Positions 1-7,295 of a DNA stretch of 45,071 bases are shown here, piece after piece (the stretch's first letter is position 1; each line of letters begins with the position of its first letter). Made by a program: the position numbers and the translations under genes. The stretch lies in assembly GCA_963618015.1 (NCBI GenBank), contig CAVEQS010000020.1:1-45071 (forward strand), given 5' to 3'. Below the pieces are notes generated by a model, which ran no database searches, was not told the origin of the DNA, and worked only from the letters and a program-made list of their open reading frames with translations. The DNA is from Apopatocola sp963618015. Lineage in GTDB: Bacteria; Bacillota; Clostridia; Oscillospirales; Oscillospiraceae.

Positions 1-557
1 GGAACAAGCTGGACAGGAACCGGGAGCGCAGGGAGCGTGACCATGAAAACCTGCGTGGAGACGTGCCGTTGGAGTTTCAGGCGGTGCCTGAACCGAAGAT
101 CGCTCCGCTGTGGATGAATTTGCCGAGGTTCCGCCAGCTATGCCAGGGAAATTTTCTCGACATCATCTTCTCCTGCCCCTACGAGCTGCACGAGCTGACT
201 GCCAACCGTTTTCTCTCCAAACTCTTTTTCGGCCTCAGCGATGAGCAGAAGGAGGTGCTGTATTACCTGTTCGTTAAGCAATACAGCACCACAAGGCTTG
301 CCGCCATCCGTGGGCAGTCTGACCGGAATATCCGAAAGCTGCGGATGACCATTCAGAAAAAGCTGCAAAAGCGGATGTACGAGCATCTGAGTGAAAAGCT
401 GGAGAAGGACTACAGCATTACTCTGCGGGAGCGCGAGTTCGTGGAGGAATATGAGGCGCTGCTGCAAACCATGGGCAAGGATGCCGTGATCCGCCGGGAG
501 AACAAAACCAAGCCGAGAAAAAAGAAAGCCGCCCTTGACGATGCCAAGGACGGTTGA
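1..557 (+). CDS. Sigma-70-like region 4 protein of a mobile element (5' end outside window)
   Basis: The frame is open to the left edge and the residues before the GTG at 63 (a run rich in Arg, Glu, Asp and Asn) look coded, so the true start is upstream and the protein is longer than the 164 residues counted from that GTG. The central part (about residues 55-100 from the GTG) has the pattern of a region-4 helix-turn-helix: a helix ending in YYLFVKQYSTTRLAAIRG followed by a recognition helix starting SDRNIRKLR. The C-terminus is very basic. Proteins like this are common in clostridial conjugative and mobilizable elements, where they probably control element genes. The target promoter is unknown. 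Confidence 0.7.
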   Translation, partial: NKLDRNRERRERDHENLRGDVPLEFQAVPEPKIAPLWMNLPRFRQLCQGNFLDIIFSCPYELHELTANRFLSKLFFGLSDEQKEVLYYLFVKQYSTTRLAAIRGQSDRNIRKLRMTIQKKLQKRMYEHLSEKLEKDYSITLREREFVEEYEALLQTMGKDAVIRRENKTKPRKKKAALDDAKDG

Positions 558-613
558 TACAATAGTAATATGGTTAATATATAGATGGATTACGAATTGA
601 GAGGAACAGCGTC

Positions 614-1534
614 ATGAACAATCTGTTTGCGCAGTCCCGTTCCCATTGGGTGCGGTATGACCGCTATGAGATCAAGACCGGCAAGGATGGAAAACGCTAT
701 ATCACACCGAATAAGACGGCGAAGCCCGATGTCTATAACCCGCTGAAGGAGTCCTCAGAGATGGTGCTGGAGGCATTGAACGTGGGGATGCTGATGATGA
801 ACCGCGCCCCAGCAGACAAGGTTGAAAAGGCAATTTTGGCTTTTGTGACCCATTACGGTCTGTTGGGGCTGATGACGGCGCTGCCCACCACGCCGTCCTT
901 CATGGATTATGAAGCGGTTTATCTGCCGAAGAATCACTTCATCAAGGAAGAAGGCATGTCAACAGAGGGCTACCTTGCCCTGTTCTATCCCTTTGACAAA
1001 TTGGATGTAGTGAAAAAAGGCGTGGAATCCAACTGGAATGTCTCCGGGGACAGAACGATGATTGCCCTGACGATGACCTTCATGGATGAGCCGATGGCGA
1101 AGAACATGAGCTTCCAGCGGGAGTATGCTGAGCCGTATGACTGGGTAGCGCAGCAGTTCAAGGACTGGGCGTTCACGCTGACCACATCCATCTTGTACTA
1201 CAACGACTACGACAGCATTGACGAGGATACGAGAAATCTCTACCGCAAGGCCATGGCCGCCTTCGGGGGCATTGCGCCGAGCTATCATATTGAACTGCTG
1301 GATAAGCCCACCATCTATTGGGACTTCCATTCGCTGCTGCTGGGCATCCAGATGATGTTCAGCTTCATGCTGGTGGACGATGCAAAACCCCTGCGGCTGT
1401 GCAAGCATTGCCAGAAGGTGTTCCTCGGCAGCCGGGCCAATTCCGCGTTTTGCAGCGCCCGGTGCAAGAATCAGTATAATGTCTATAAGAGCAGGGGGAA
1501 GAATAAAGGAGAGGATGGTGAGGATAATGCCTGA
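614..1534 (+). CDS. DUF6076-like protein with C-terminal zinc-finger motif
   Basis: This 306-residue soluble protein starts at ATG 614 after a GAGGAA ribosome site. The first 240 residues match no enzyme I recognise. Near the C-terminus, CKHCQKVF and CSARCKNQY form a CxxC...CxxxC pair that would bind zinc, as in CGNR-type or DUF6076 proteins of clostridial mobile elements. A weak promoter (TTGATA 554-559, AT-rich -10 near 577) overlaps the end of the upstream gene. The next gene begins inside its last eight bases, so the two are translationally coupled. The function is unknown; a DNA- or RNA-binding accessory role is a guess. Confidence 0.6.
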   Translation: MNNLFAQSRSHWVRYDRYEIKTGKDGKRYITPNKTAKPDVYNPLKESSEMVLEALNVGMLMMNRAPADKVEKAILAFVTHYGLLGLMTALPTTPSFMDYEAVYLPKNHFIKEEGMSTEGYLALFYPFDKLDVVKKGVESNWNVSGDRTMIALTMTFMDEPMAKNMSFQREYAEPYDWVAQQFKDWAFTLTTSILYYNDYDSIDEDTRNLYRKAMAAFGGIAPSYHIELLDKPTIYWDFHSLLLGIQMMFSFMLVDDAKPLRLCKHCQKVFLGSRANSAFCSARCKNQYNVYKSRGKNKGEDGEDNA

Positions 1535-2876
1535 GAACCAGAATATTGAGTGGAAAAGCAAGTGGAAGGACGAATATCTGGAGTGGATCTGCGGCTATGC
1601 AAACGCACAGGGCGGCAAAATCTACATTGGCTGTGACGATGATGGGAATATAGTCGGTCTGCCCAACGCCCGGAAGCTGCTGGAAGACATTCCAAATAAA
1701 ATTCGTGATGCTATGGGCATCATTGTGGGAGTGAATCTGCTGGCTTACGGCGGCAAGGAATACATTGAAATTGATGTTCCAGCCTATCCTATCGGCATTT
1801 CCTGCAAAGGTGTGTACTACTACCGCAGCGGCAGTACCCGGCAGATATTGACTGGCCCTGCGCTGGAAGCGTTTCTTATGCGTAAGCGTGGAGCCACATG
1901 GGACAACCTTCCGTTGCCCGCTTTTTCGATGGCAGACGTGGACGATGGAGTTATTTCCAAGTTCAAGAGTCTTGCCGCAAAGAAGGGACGCATGGAAACG
2001 AGCTTGCTGGATGAGCCAAAGGAAGTCCTGCTGGATAAACTGCATTTGAAAAACGGCGATTATCTGACGAATGCAGCCATGCTCTTGTTTAGCAGTGATC
2101 CGGAGAGGTATCAGACCGGTGCATATATCAAAATCGGCTATTTTGAAAATGACGCTGAATTACTCTATCAGGATGAAATCCACGGTTCAATTTTGGAACA
2201 AGTAGATAAAGCTCTGGATATTATTTACTTGAAGTATATGCGGGCCAAAATCCGTTACGAGGGTGCGCAGCGCATTGAACGATACTTTGTACCAGAGGCA
2301 GCACTTCGAGAGGCTCTGCTGAATGCGATCTGCCATAAGCAGTATCAGTCCGGGATACCGATACAAATCAGCGTATATGAAGGTCGTCTCTATGTAGCAA
2401 ACATCGGAAGCCTGCCGGAGGATTGGACGTTGGAAAACCTAATGCAGAAGCATGCCTCCAAGCCATACAATCCGAATATTGCGCATGTATTTTACCTTGC
2501 TGGTTTCATTGAAAGCTGGGGGCGCGGCGTCGAAAAGATTTGTCACGCACTAAAAGCGGACAATCTCCCGCTTCCGGAATACACCATCCATCCCGGCGAT
2601 ATTATGATAAAATTCACAGCCCCAGAGGATCGGATCGTTCGACTGAACAAGCAATTTACAGATAACTTATCTGATAACCTTTCTGATAATCTTCCAGATA
2701 AAGAGCGAAAAACGCTTGAACTCCTGCTGGAAGATCCGGGGTATACCGCATCACAGCTTGCCGAAAAGCTGCATGTCAGCAGAGTTTCTGTAACAAAGTA
2801 TCTGAAAGCCCTAAAGCAAAAGGGAATCGTTGAACGTATCGGCTCAGACCGCAGCGGGTACTGGAAGATAAATTAA
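1527..2876 (+). CDS. Schlafen/AlbA_2-type ATP-binding regulator with C-terminal winged helix
   Basis: 449 residues from ATG 1527; GTG 1518 is an alternative, and AGGAGAGG at 1507-1514 serves either. The N-terminus (EWKSKWKDEYLEWICGYANA, then GGKIYIGCDDDG) is the signature of the Schlafen/AlbA_2 nucleic-acid-binding domain. The middle has an HATPase-like part with EALLNAICHKQY and GRGVEKI. A linker repeats the tetrapeptide DNLS/DNLP three times, and the last about 65 residues form a winged helix (ASQLAEKLHVSRVSVTKYLKAL). These proteins are usually annotated as transcriptional regulators, and some act in defence. It overlaps the preceding gene and is followed by a terminator, so it closes this accessory operon. 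Confidence 0.8.
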   Translation: MPENQNIEWKSKWKDEYLEWICGYANAQGGKIYIGCDDDGNIVGLPNARKLLEDIPNKIRDAMGIIVGVNLLAYGGKEYIEIDVPAYPIGISCKGVYYYRSGSTRQILTGPALEAFLMRKRGATWDNLPLPAFSMADVDDGVISKFKSLAAKKGRMETSLLDEPKEVLLDKLHLKNGDYLTNAAMLLFSSDPERYQTGAYIKIGYFENDAELLYQDEIHGSILEQVDKALDIIYLKYMRAKIRYEGAQRIERYFVPEAALREALLNAICHKQYQSGIPIQISVYEGRLYVANIGSLPEDWTLENLMQKHASKPYNPNIAHVFYLAGFIESWGRGVEKICHALKADNLPLPEYTIHPGDIMIKFTAPEDRIVRLNKQFTDNLSDNLSDNLPDKERKTLELLLEDPGYTASQLAEKLHVSRVSVTKYLKALKQKGIVERIGSDRSGYWKIN

Positions 2877-2880
2877 CACA

Positions 2881-2931
2881 AAAAACGCCCTCGCAGAAGC
2901 CGTGTAACGGCTTGCTGTGAGGGCGTTTTTT
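2881..2931. terminator. Bidirectional terminator between convergent genes
   Basis: An A-run, a CGCCCTC/GAGGGCG outer stem with an inner AGCCGT/ACGGCT stem, then TTTTTT. It lies between the Schlafen-type gene (+) and tnpV (-) and can serve both. Confidence 0.85.
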
Positions 2932-2937
2932 GTGGTA

Positions 2938-3309
2938 TTATGCGAATACAATTTCTTGCAGGATGATTTCCTCCGCACGGCTGCGGATGCTGTTCATGCG
3001 GCGCACCCACTCCATCTGGTCAGCGGCCTTGAGTGCTTCGGTCACACCCTCCTGCTTCGCTATATCAGAAACGATGATTTCCATACGCTCGTTGCAGGCT
3101 TGGTCGATCTCGGCAAGGTACCGATGCAGCGTTCCGCTTGTGAGCAGGTTTGCATAGAGAACCGGACGATGCTCTTTCAGATAGCTGCGGCGCATACGCC
3201 CGTACTTGCCGATCTGGTATTCCGGTTCATCCGGCAGCGCAAGGTTCGGGATAAGATAATCACCCTCCTGACGGTAAGTACCGCCCATTTCTTCAAATAG
3301 AGATTTCAT
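2938..3309 (-). CDS. tnpV: Transposon-encoded protein TnpV
   Basis: 123 residues. The opening MKSLFEEMGGTYRQEGDYLI, the central YANLLTSGTLHRYLAEID and the ending EWVRRMNSIRSRAEEIILQE are characteristic of TnpV, a small protein first seen in Tn4451-type transposons of clostridia. Its function is unsettled; it is not needed to explain the recombination chemistry, which is done by a large serine recombinase. The start has a strong AAAGGAG site. The gene is transcribed leftwards, away from the chromosomal junction about 130-150 bp behind its start. It identifies the left segment of this window as mobile DNA. Confidence 0.9.
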   Translation of the reverse strand: MKSLFEEMGGTYRQEGDYLIPNLALPDEPEYQIGKYGRMRRSYLKEHRPVLYANLLTSGTLHRYLAEIDQACNERMEIIVSDIAKQEGVTEALKAADQMEWVRRMNSIRSRAEEIILQEIVFA

Positions 3310-3435
3310 AAGAATCAGCTCCTTTTTGTGTTGATTTGCAGCGGTTATAAGGCTTTTTTGGCTCCTTTCCTAACACTTGTTCCATTCACCACAAATGAGC
3401 CGCAGTCATATGTATTAGGTGGGAGAAACCACCCT

Positions 3436-3534
3436 CTACATAGTAACTCTTGCTATGAGTGCCTTTTCGATTTGGCCGAGGTTGAAGCCGGTGTCATTCA
3501 TCCGGCATTCATAGGAAGCTAATCCGATTTTCAT
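3436..3534 (-). pseudogene. 5' stub of a carbon-nitrogen hydrolase gene cut by the mobile element
   Basis: Thirty-two codons from ATG 3534 (AGGA ribosome site) to TAG 3436. The first 26 residues (MKIGLASYECRMNDTGFNL then GQIEKAL) match the start of the nitrilase/carbon-nitrogen hydrolase family, which opens with this type of strand and continues for about 250 more residues with Glu, Lys and Cys catalytic residues. Here the frame changes to six foreign residues and stops. The gene follows the methyltransferase on the same strand 27 bp downstream, so they were probably one operon. The missing remainder may lie beyond the other end of the element or may be deleted. Confidence 0.75.
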
Positions 3535-3561
3535 GTTTTCCTGCTCATCCCCCCGGCGTAT

Positions 3562-4215
3562 TTACTTAACGCAATGAAAATATACCATCGACCCGTCCAC
3601 GTGGATGTCGACGTCTTTATACATTTTCTGCAAAAGGGCCTGCAGCTCTTCCTCTGTCTGAAACGGCGGAGTAAACCAGCCCTTCTTTGCAAGAACGTTT
3701 TTCACAAGCCAGTCGGTTGTTTTGGATTTTCCCCTGATATAGAAGCAGGCGATAAATTTGCCGCCGGATCGCAGAACACGCCCTGTTTCGCTGAACGCCT
3801 TCTGCTTATCGGGAAATGCGTGGAAACCGTTCATGCTGACAACGATATCAAAAGAGCCGTCGTCCATCGGCAGATTTCCCACATCGCCCTGCACGCACCG
3901 GATGTGCGCCTGACCGGCAAGCCGTTTCTCGGCCTGTGCCAGCATATCCGCGCTGTAATCCAGACAGGTGATGCGGGCATTTTTCAGAGACGCCCATTTG
4001 TGTTCCGTGAACACCGCCGTTCCCACCGGAACATCCAGAAGATCGCCGGAAAAATCGTCAGGGATATAGGATAAGACGTTTCGCGCAATATCCTTGTCAT
4101 CCGTGCCGCTCCAAAAGAGCTGGATATACATCCGGCTGAAGAAATTCCCCTGCGTGAGAACATCGTCATATATGTTTTTGGACGATTCGTAAGCGTTTTG
4201 TATTTTGTCTGCCAT
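3562..4215 (-). CDS. Class I SAM-dependent methyltransferase (UbiE-like fold)
   Basis: 217 residues. Motif I is LLDVPVGTAVFTE, in which the usual G-x-G is reduced to PVG; motif II is CLDYSADMLAQAEKR, and the later acidic and hydrophobic motifs are QGDVGNLPMDDGSFDIVVSMNGFH and RVLRSGGKFI. This is a Rossmann-type methyltransferase that would use S-adenosylmethionine on an unknown small molecule. ATG 4215 has a GGAGAAA ribosome site. The promoter directly upstream overlaps a 16-bp inverted repeat that also stands before the other methyltransferase at 44107. Downstream is the cut carbon-nitrogen hydrolase gene. Confidence 0.85.
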   Translation of the reverse strand: MADKIQNAYESSKNIYDDVLTQGNFFSRMYIQLFWSGTDDKDIARNVLSYIPDDFSGDLLDVPVGTAVFTEHKWASLKNARITCLDYSADMLAQAEKRLAGQAHIRCVQGDVGNLPMDDGSFDIVVSMNGFHAFPDKQKAFSETGRVLRSGGKFIACFYIRGKSKTTDWLVKNVLAKKGWFTPPFQTEEELQALLQKMYKDVDIHVDGSMVYFHCVK

Positions 4216-4241
4216 AGCTTTTCTCCATTAAATGACGATTT

Positions 4242-4257
4242 GTTAGTCGATGCTAAC
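4242..4257. promoter_or_regulatory. GTTAGT-N4-GCTAAC operator-like box
   Basis: GTTAGTCGATGCTAAC is an inverted repeat with arms GTTAG/CTAAC, immediately downstream of the -10 of the minus-strand promoter and 27 bp before the methyltransferase start, which is where a repressor would bind. A twin lies at 44071-44086. The arms resemble half-sites of DtxR-type iron regulators (GTTAG/CTAAC core), but the regulator is not identified. Confidence 0.6.
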
Positions 4258-4286
4258 ATTATATCATCTCAAAAAGCATTGGGCAA
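4258..4286 (-). promoter_or_regulatory. Sigma-A promoter of the methyltransferase
   Basis: Minus strand: TTGCCC (4281-4286), 17-base spacer, TATAAT (4258-4263). It is followed at once by the inverted repeat. Confidence 0.75.
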
Positions 4287-4317
4287 GGAATATTGCCAGG
4301 AGCCTGCTGTGATTCTG

Positions 4318-5253
4318 TCAAATCTCACCGTATAAGGAAGCCATGCTTTGTATCCGGCGCCTCATTTCTTCCCGGACATGAGCGGGTTCCAGACACTCGC
4401 ACTTATCCCCGAAGCTGAGGAGCATATCGTAGTAATAATCCCGTTCGATGAACGGGTAGTTTACAAGATAGTGATCCTCCCCGTCGGGGACAACGCGATC
4501 ATAACTGCATAATTCCAGCACCCGATCCAGCACGGATTTGTGGATGCGGAGCTTTATGTCCGTTTGCAGCGTTTCCAGGATCGGCGCGAGATCCAAGATC
4601 GGCTTTTCATAGTCACGGGGTTCAAATGCCTCCGGCAGCATTTGCAGCTCCGCCATTCTGGACAACCGAAACAGACGATAGCCGCTTCTGCTGCGGCAAT
4701 ACCCCTGAAAATACCAGTGGCTGCTTTTCAGCACAAGCTGATATGGCTCAATGATTCTTTCACTTTTATTGCCATGACCGTCTATGTAGGTAAAGGAAAG
4801 CAGTTTGCTTTCCTGCAAAGCGCTCTTCACGGTCGATAAAGTCTGTTTTATATTCCCGTTTCCCATCCAGGGCTCCAGGTCGATGCAGATCTGGTTTGCC
4901 TTCAGCTCAATGCGTCTTGCCTGATCGGCGGGAATAAAGCTTCGGATCTTTGTTAGTGCGTGTACCAGATCCTCTCTCTGCACCATGCCCGAAACGCTCT
5001 TCAGCCCCATCAACAGTGCCGCAAGGTCATCCGAGGAAAAAACCTTTTTATCCACCTTGTATTCCGGCAGAATTTCAAAACCGCCGCCGACTCCGGGTAT
5101 CGAACAAACCGGAATACCGGCCATGCCGATGGCGTCTATATCGCGATAAATTGTGCGCCGCGTTACCTCGAACCGGTCGGCCAATTCCTGCGCGCTGACC
5201 CGCTCTTTTTCCAAAAGTATCAGAAGAATACTGACAAGTCTGTCCACCTTCAT
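4318..5253 (-). CDS. YafY-type HTH/WYL-domain transcriptional regulator
   Basis: 311 residues from ATG 5253. This start is preferred to the in-frame ATG at 5295 because AAAGGCGG lies 8 bases before it and the promoter would leave almost no leader for 5295. Residues 1-60 form a DeoR/HTH_11 winged helix (VSAQELADRFEVTRRTIYRDI); the middle holds a WYL domain (IEPYQLVLKSSHWYFQGYCRSRSGYRLFRLSRM) and the end is a WCX-type extension. WYL domains sense nucleotides or other ligands. The gene is divergent from a DJ-1/PfpI-like gene, a frequent pairing in Bacillota, so that neighbour is the likely target. The effector is unknown. Confidence 0.9.
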   Translation of the reverse strand: MKVDRLVSILLILLEKERVSAQELADRFEVTRRTIYRDIDAIGMAGIPVCSIPGVGGGFEILPEYKVDKKVFSSDDLAALLMGLKSVSGMVQREDLVHALTKIRSFIPADQARRIELKANQICIDLEPWMGNGNIKQTLSTVKSALQESKLLSFTYIDGHGNKSERIIEPYQLVLKSSHWYFQGYCRSRSGYRLFRLSRMAELQMLPEAFEPRDYEKPILDLAPILETLQTDIKLRIHKSVLDRVLELCSYDRVVPDGEDHYLVNYPFIERDYYYDMLLSFGDKCECLEPAHVREEMRRRIQSMASLYGEI

Positions 5254-5308
5254 CCGAAAGCCGCCTTTCAAATCGTTTCCTTCTATCGATGACATAATGG
5301 TGTCAACA

Positions 5309-5338
5309 ATTATAGGATACTATGGGAGAACAAGTCAA
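5309..5338 (-). promoter_or_regulatory. Promoter of the WYL regulator gene
   Basis: Minus strand: TTGACT (5333-5338), 18-base spacer, TATAAT (5309-5314). It lies in the divergent region shared with the gene at 5355. Confidence 0.65.
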
Positions 5339-5354
5339 CGAATGGAGGATGTTT

Positions 5355-5990
5355 ATGTTTACGGTCTATGTCTATGTTCTCGACACGATGGCGGATTGGG
5401 AAATCGGGTATGCTGCCGCGGAATTGCATTCCGGACGCTTTTTCAAAAAGGATGCGCCGGATGTATCGTTCAAAACCGTCGGTATTACGAAGAAACCGGT
5501 AAAAACCATGGGAGGGCTGACGATCCTTCCGGACGGCGTTGTTGAGGATATTGCCGTCGACGATAAGAGCGTCCTGCTGCTGCCGGGAGGGAACACCTGG
5601 GGCGACCCGAAGCACGGCCCGATTATACAAAAAGCGGCGGAGCTGCTGTCCGTTGGGGGCACCGTATGCGCTATCTGCGGAGCGACGGCCGCACTGGCTC
5701 AGGCAGGTCTTCTGGATCACCGCCCGCATACAAGCAACGGCGTCGGGTTCCTTGAGATGTTTTGCCCCGGTTACAAAGGGCAAAGCTGGTTTGTGGACGA
5801 ACCCTCGGTCTCCGACGGAAGCCTGATCACGGCAGGCGGCACGGGAGCCTTGCTGTGGACAAAGCAGATCCTTGAACGTTTGTGCGTTTTCCGGTCGGAT
5901 ACGCTCGAGGCGTGGTATGCATATTTCCGTACCGGCGAGGCGCAGCATTTCTTCGCCCTCATGCAAACTTTGCCATCGTCTGACGGGTAA
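5355..5990 (+). CDS. DJ-1/PfpI-family type 1 glutamine amidotransferase-like protein
   Basis: 211 residues. GGAGG at 5344-5348 is six bases before ATG 5355, which is therefore chosen over ATGs at 5322 and 5349. The fold pattern is that of DJ-1/PfpI proteins: a strand-loop with LLLPGGNTWGDPKHGPI, then the nucleophile elbow VCAICGATAALAQAGLLD with its Cys, then HTSNG. Members include peptidases, glyoxalases, chaperones and regulators; which applies cannot be told. It is divergent from the WYL regulator, which probably controls it, and ends at a tight terminator. Confidence 0.85.
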   Translation: MFTVYVYVLDTMADWEIGYAAAELHSGRFFKKDAPDVSFKTVGITKKPVKTMGGLTILPDGVVEDIAVDDKSVLLLPGGNTWGDPKHGPIIQKAAELLSVGGTVCAICGATAALAQAGLLDHRPHTSNGVGFLEMFCPGYKGQSWFVDEPSVSDGSLITAGGTGALLWTKQILERLCVFRSDTLEAWYAYFRTGEAQHFFALMQTLPSSDG

Positions 5991-6012
5991 GCAAACCGGT
6001 TTGCGCTTTTTT
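5991..6012 (+). terminator. Terminator of the DJ-1/PfpI-like gene
   Basis: The perfect palindrome GCAAACCGGTTTGC starts right after the stop codon and is followed by GC and six T. Confidence 0.8.
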
Positions 6013-6065
6013 GAAATTGGGAACAGGATTTGGAAACATCAAAGGAGTGGGATTAACAATGCACG

Positions 6066-6096
6066 CCCCCGCCGCAGAATTGCTCTGCAGCGGGGG
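6066..6096. other. Strong hairpin without T-run
   Basis: A CCCCCGC...GCGGGGG stem with an inner GCAGA/TCTGC stem. It follows an AAAGGAG and an ATG at 6059, but an ORF from there would run through the tRNA terminator and into the integrated element, so no gene is called. The role is unknown. Confidence 0.4.
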
Positions 6097-6152
6097 TTGC
6101 TCATGCGCTGAAACAGCCGGAAAGCCTTGGTTCGAGCGGTTTCCGAGTATAG

Positions 6153-6190
6153 AAAAAGTCCACCGTAATTCAATCAAAATTACGGTGGAC
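6153..6190 (-). terminator. Original tRNA-Ser terminator, now separated from its gene
   Basis: A perfect 13-bp stem, GTCCACCGTAATT / AATTACGGTGGAC, with a 7-base loop; on the minus strand it is followed by TTTTT. It sits three bases beyond the left copy of the tRNA-Ser 3' end. Before integration it would have directly followed the CCA end of the tRNA gene now at 14600-14692. Confidence 0.8.
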
Positions 6191-6193
6191 GTA

Positions 6194-6216
6194 TGGCGGA
6201 GAAGGAGGGATTCGAA
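6194..6216. repeat. attL: 23-bp copy of the tRNA-Ser 3' end
   Basis: Twenty-three bases identical to 14600-14622: the CCA end, the 3' acceptor strand and part of the T-arm of tRNA-Ser. Homology stops right after GATTCGAA. Together with the right copy this is the duplicated crossover core left by a tyrosine integrase. Confidence 0.9.
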
Positions 6217-6491
6217 TTACCCGATGTACGTTTTTTCACGTTTTTTCGAGTGATACCGAATCCGCTAAACCATTGGAAAACAAGGACTTTTTCGGCCATC
6301 CGTAATAGCGAGTATTATCGCGTGATATCGTGGTAAGGGAAAACATAAGGGAAAATTTTGCTCGGTTTGCGGTTTCCTTTTTCCCGAAAAAACCTTGGAG
6401 AAAGTCAATGCAACCATTTGCAACTATCTGCTTGCATCGGTGCTCTGTAGGGCTTTTACGCCACGCTTATCGTAATAAGATGCGAAAATCC
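6217..6491. other. Left-end non-coding region of the element with repeats
   Basis: No convincing gene. Two tandem copies of ACGTTTTTTC lie at 6228-6247. A 25-bp stretch at 6331-6355 (containing two TAAGGGAAAA motifs) is repeated exactly at 14517-14541 beside the right end. Both are candidate arm-type integrase sites. The rest shows nothing I can interpret. Confidence 0.5.
6331..6355. repeat. Left copy of 25-bp direct repeat
   Basis: Identical to 14517-14541 and in the same orientation, each copy holding TAAGGGAAAA twice. It lies 115 bp inside attL; the right copy lies 59 bp inside attR. Likely integrase or Xis arm sites. Confidence 0.6.
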
Positions 6492-6520
6492 TTGCAGTCT
6501 GCCGTAATCCGTGTTATTGT
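6492..6520 (+). promoter_or_regulatory. Promoter of the 27-codon mini-gene
   Basis: TTGCAG (6492-6497), 17-base spacer, TATTGT (6515-6520). It gives a leader of about 80 bases that can fold before the mini-gene. Confidence 0.55.
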
Positions 6521-6583
6521 GTCGGTGGTGCTTCTACGGAAGCGCTAAGGGCGCTGCACAAAACGGCAGGCGGTTGGCTCACA

Positions 6584-6602
6584 CCATCCCGAAAGGGGGT
6601 GG
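6584..6602 (+). promoter_or_regulatory. Hairpin hiding the ribosome site of the mini-gene
   Basis: CCATCCC (6584-6590) can pair with GGGGTGG (6596-6602) around a GAAAG loop. The Shine-Dalgarno GGGGGTGGAG (6595-6604) is inside this stem and ATG 6608 follows, so translation should be low unless the stem opens. Confidence 0.5.
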
Positions 6603-6607
6603 AGCGT

Positions 6608-6691
6608 ATGCGGCTTACGATAACTCTTACATTGCGAAAGCTAATGTTGCAGTTTATCATAAAAAGCAGAAACCGCCACCCTGGCCGGTGA
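6608..6691 (+). CDS. 27-residue basic mini-protein, candidate type I toxin-like peptide
   Basis: ATG 6608 to TGA 6691 after a very strong Shine-Dalgarno. The peptide begins MRLTITLTLRKLMLQFII and ends in a basic tail KSRNRHPGR: a short amphipathic or hydrophobic stretch plus a cationic end. Its last codons form one arm of a 30-base hairpin (6669-6698), and a rho-independent terminator follows. A tiny gene with hidden ribosome site, structured 3' end and dedicated promoter is the usual layout of type I toxin mRNAs or of regulatory RNAs with a leader-type ORF. I recognise no named family, and no antisense promoter was convincingly seen. Confidence 0.5.
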   Translation: MRLTITLTLRKLMLQFIIKSRNRHPGR

Positions 6692-6698
6692 CGGTTTC
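6669..6698 (+). other. Hairpin overlapping the mini-gene stop
   Basis: GAAACCG.CACC pairs with GGTG.CGGTTTC around CTGGCC, with one mismatch; it covers the last seven codons and the stop of the mini-gene. Confidence 0.5.
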
Positions 6699-6716
6699 TA
6701 ATGAAAACCAAACCAT

Positions 6717-6747
6717 AAGGGGCTAACCGCTTGTCGCAGCGCCCTTT
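6717..6747 (+). terminator. Terminator of the mini-gene transcript
   Basis: AGGGGCT pairs with AGC-G-CCCT (one bulged base) and is followed by TTTT. Confidence 0.6.
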
Positions 6748-6805
6748 TATATGCTCATTATATCGCCCGCTCCGCGCTATGTCAAGCATGAGAGCGGGTG
6801 CTTTT

Positions 6806-7180
6806 TTATTTCCCTGCCGGATTGATCCCGATTTTCAGAGACACCGCGTCCCGCGCCATGGTGTCCTCTATGGCACGGCCTACAAACTCCTCCGGTGTCT
6901 CGCCGGTGCGTTTGATATGCTCGCTGATCTTTGCAAAGCGTTCCGGCGTTACGAGGGGAGCGGGAGCGGGATCTCCTGCCGCCGATTCTCCGCTCATAGC
7001 GGCGTTTACAGCGCGGTTTATGAAGCCATTGACACTCTCCCCCTGCGCATCGGCAAACGCCTTTATAACGTCCTTGCGGCCTTTTTCTACGGTCAGGTTA
7101 ATACGATCATACGCACTTGCAATCCACTTGTTCTGCGCTTTCTGCTGCGCTTTAGACGCGGGCTTTCTTTCTTCTGCCAT
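6806..7180 (-). CDS. Ribbon-helix-helix DNA-binding protein
   Basis: 124 residues; ATG 7180 follows GGAGGG. Residues about 23-62 (YDRINLTVEKGRKDVIKAFA then GESVNGFINRAVNAAM) fit a MetJ/Arc ribbon-helix-helix: one strand, then two helices. The C-terminal half (VTPERFAKISEHIKRTGETPEEFVGRAIEDTM) looks like a second helical module. Such proteins bind short palindromes as dimers and usually repress themselves. The intergenic region behind its start has three copies of an ATTGCGCAAT-type palindrome overlapping both divergent promoters, which fits. It may be an antitoxin-like regulator, but no toxin gene overlaps it. Confidence 0.75.
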   Translation of the reverse strand: MAEERKPASKAQQKAQNKWIASAYDRINLTVEKGRKDVIKAFADAQGESVNGFINRAVNAAMSGESAAGDPAPAPLVTPERFAKISEHIKRTGETPEEFVGRAIEDTMARDAVSLKIGINPAGK

Positions 7181-7250
7181 TACGCACCCTCCTGCTTGAT
7201 TCGTTAGGGGGGATTAGTTGCGGGCGCTTCTCCCCTCCCATTGTAGCTGT

Positions 7251-7279
7251 ATTATACCGCACAATGCAATATTACGCAA
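7251..7279 (-). promoter_or_regulatory. Promoter of the RHH gene
   Basis: Minus strand: TTGCGT (7274-7279), 17-base spacer, TATAAT (7251-7256). The -35 lies inside the imperfect palindrome ATTACGCAAT. Confidence 0.65.
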
Positions 7280-7295
7280 TATGCAATCTATACAA

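Larger units (their letters stand above)
1..3460. mobile_element. Right part of a Tn4451/CTn-like mobile element, extends left of window
   Basis: Four accessory genes typical of clostridial mobilizable or conjugative transposons lie here: a sigma-like factor, a Cys-rich protein, a Schlafen-type regulator and TnpV. The right boundary is inferred. A carbon-nitrogen hydrolase reading frame on the minus strand keeps its first about 26 codons (down to about 3457) and then turns into unrelated sequence, so the junction lies near 3440-3460. Just inside the junction is a small GGTGG-N6-CCACC hairpin (3418-3433). No recombinase is in the window; it would lie to the left. Exact ends are not known. Confidence 0.6.

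Noticed and set aside
6194..6216. Possible second tRNA-Ser gene at the left end
   Set aside because: Only 23 bp of the 3' end are present; the rest of the cloverleaf is missing.
6059..6253. Cys-containing small ORF after AAAGGAG (LLCSGGCSCAE)
   Set aside because: It runs through the displaced tRNA terminator and the att core into the element, so its end is an accident of integration.
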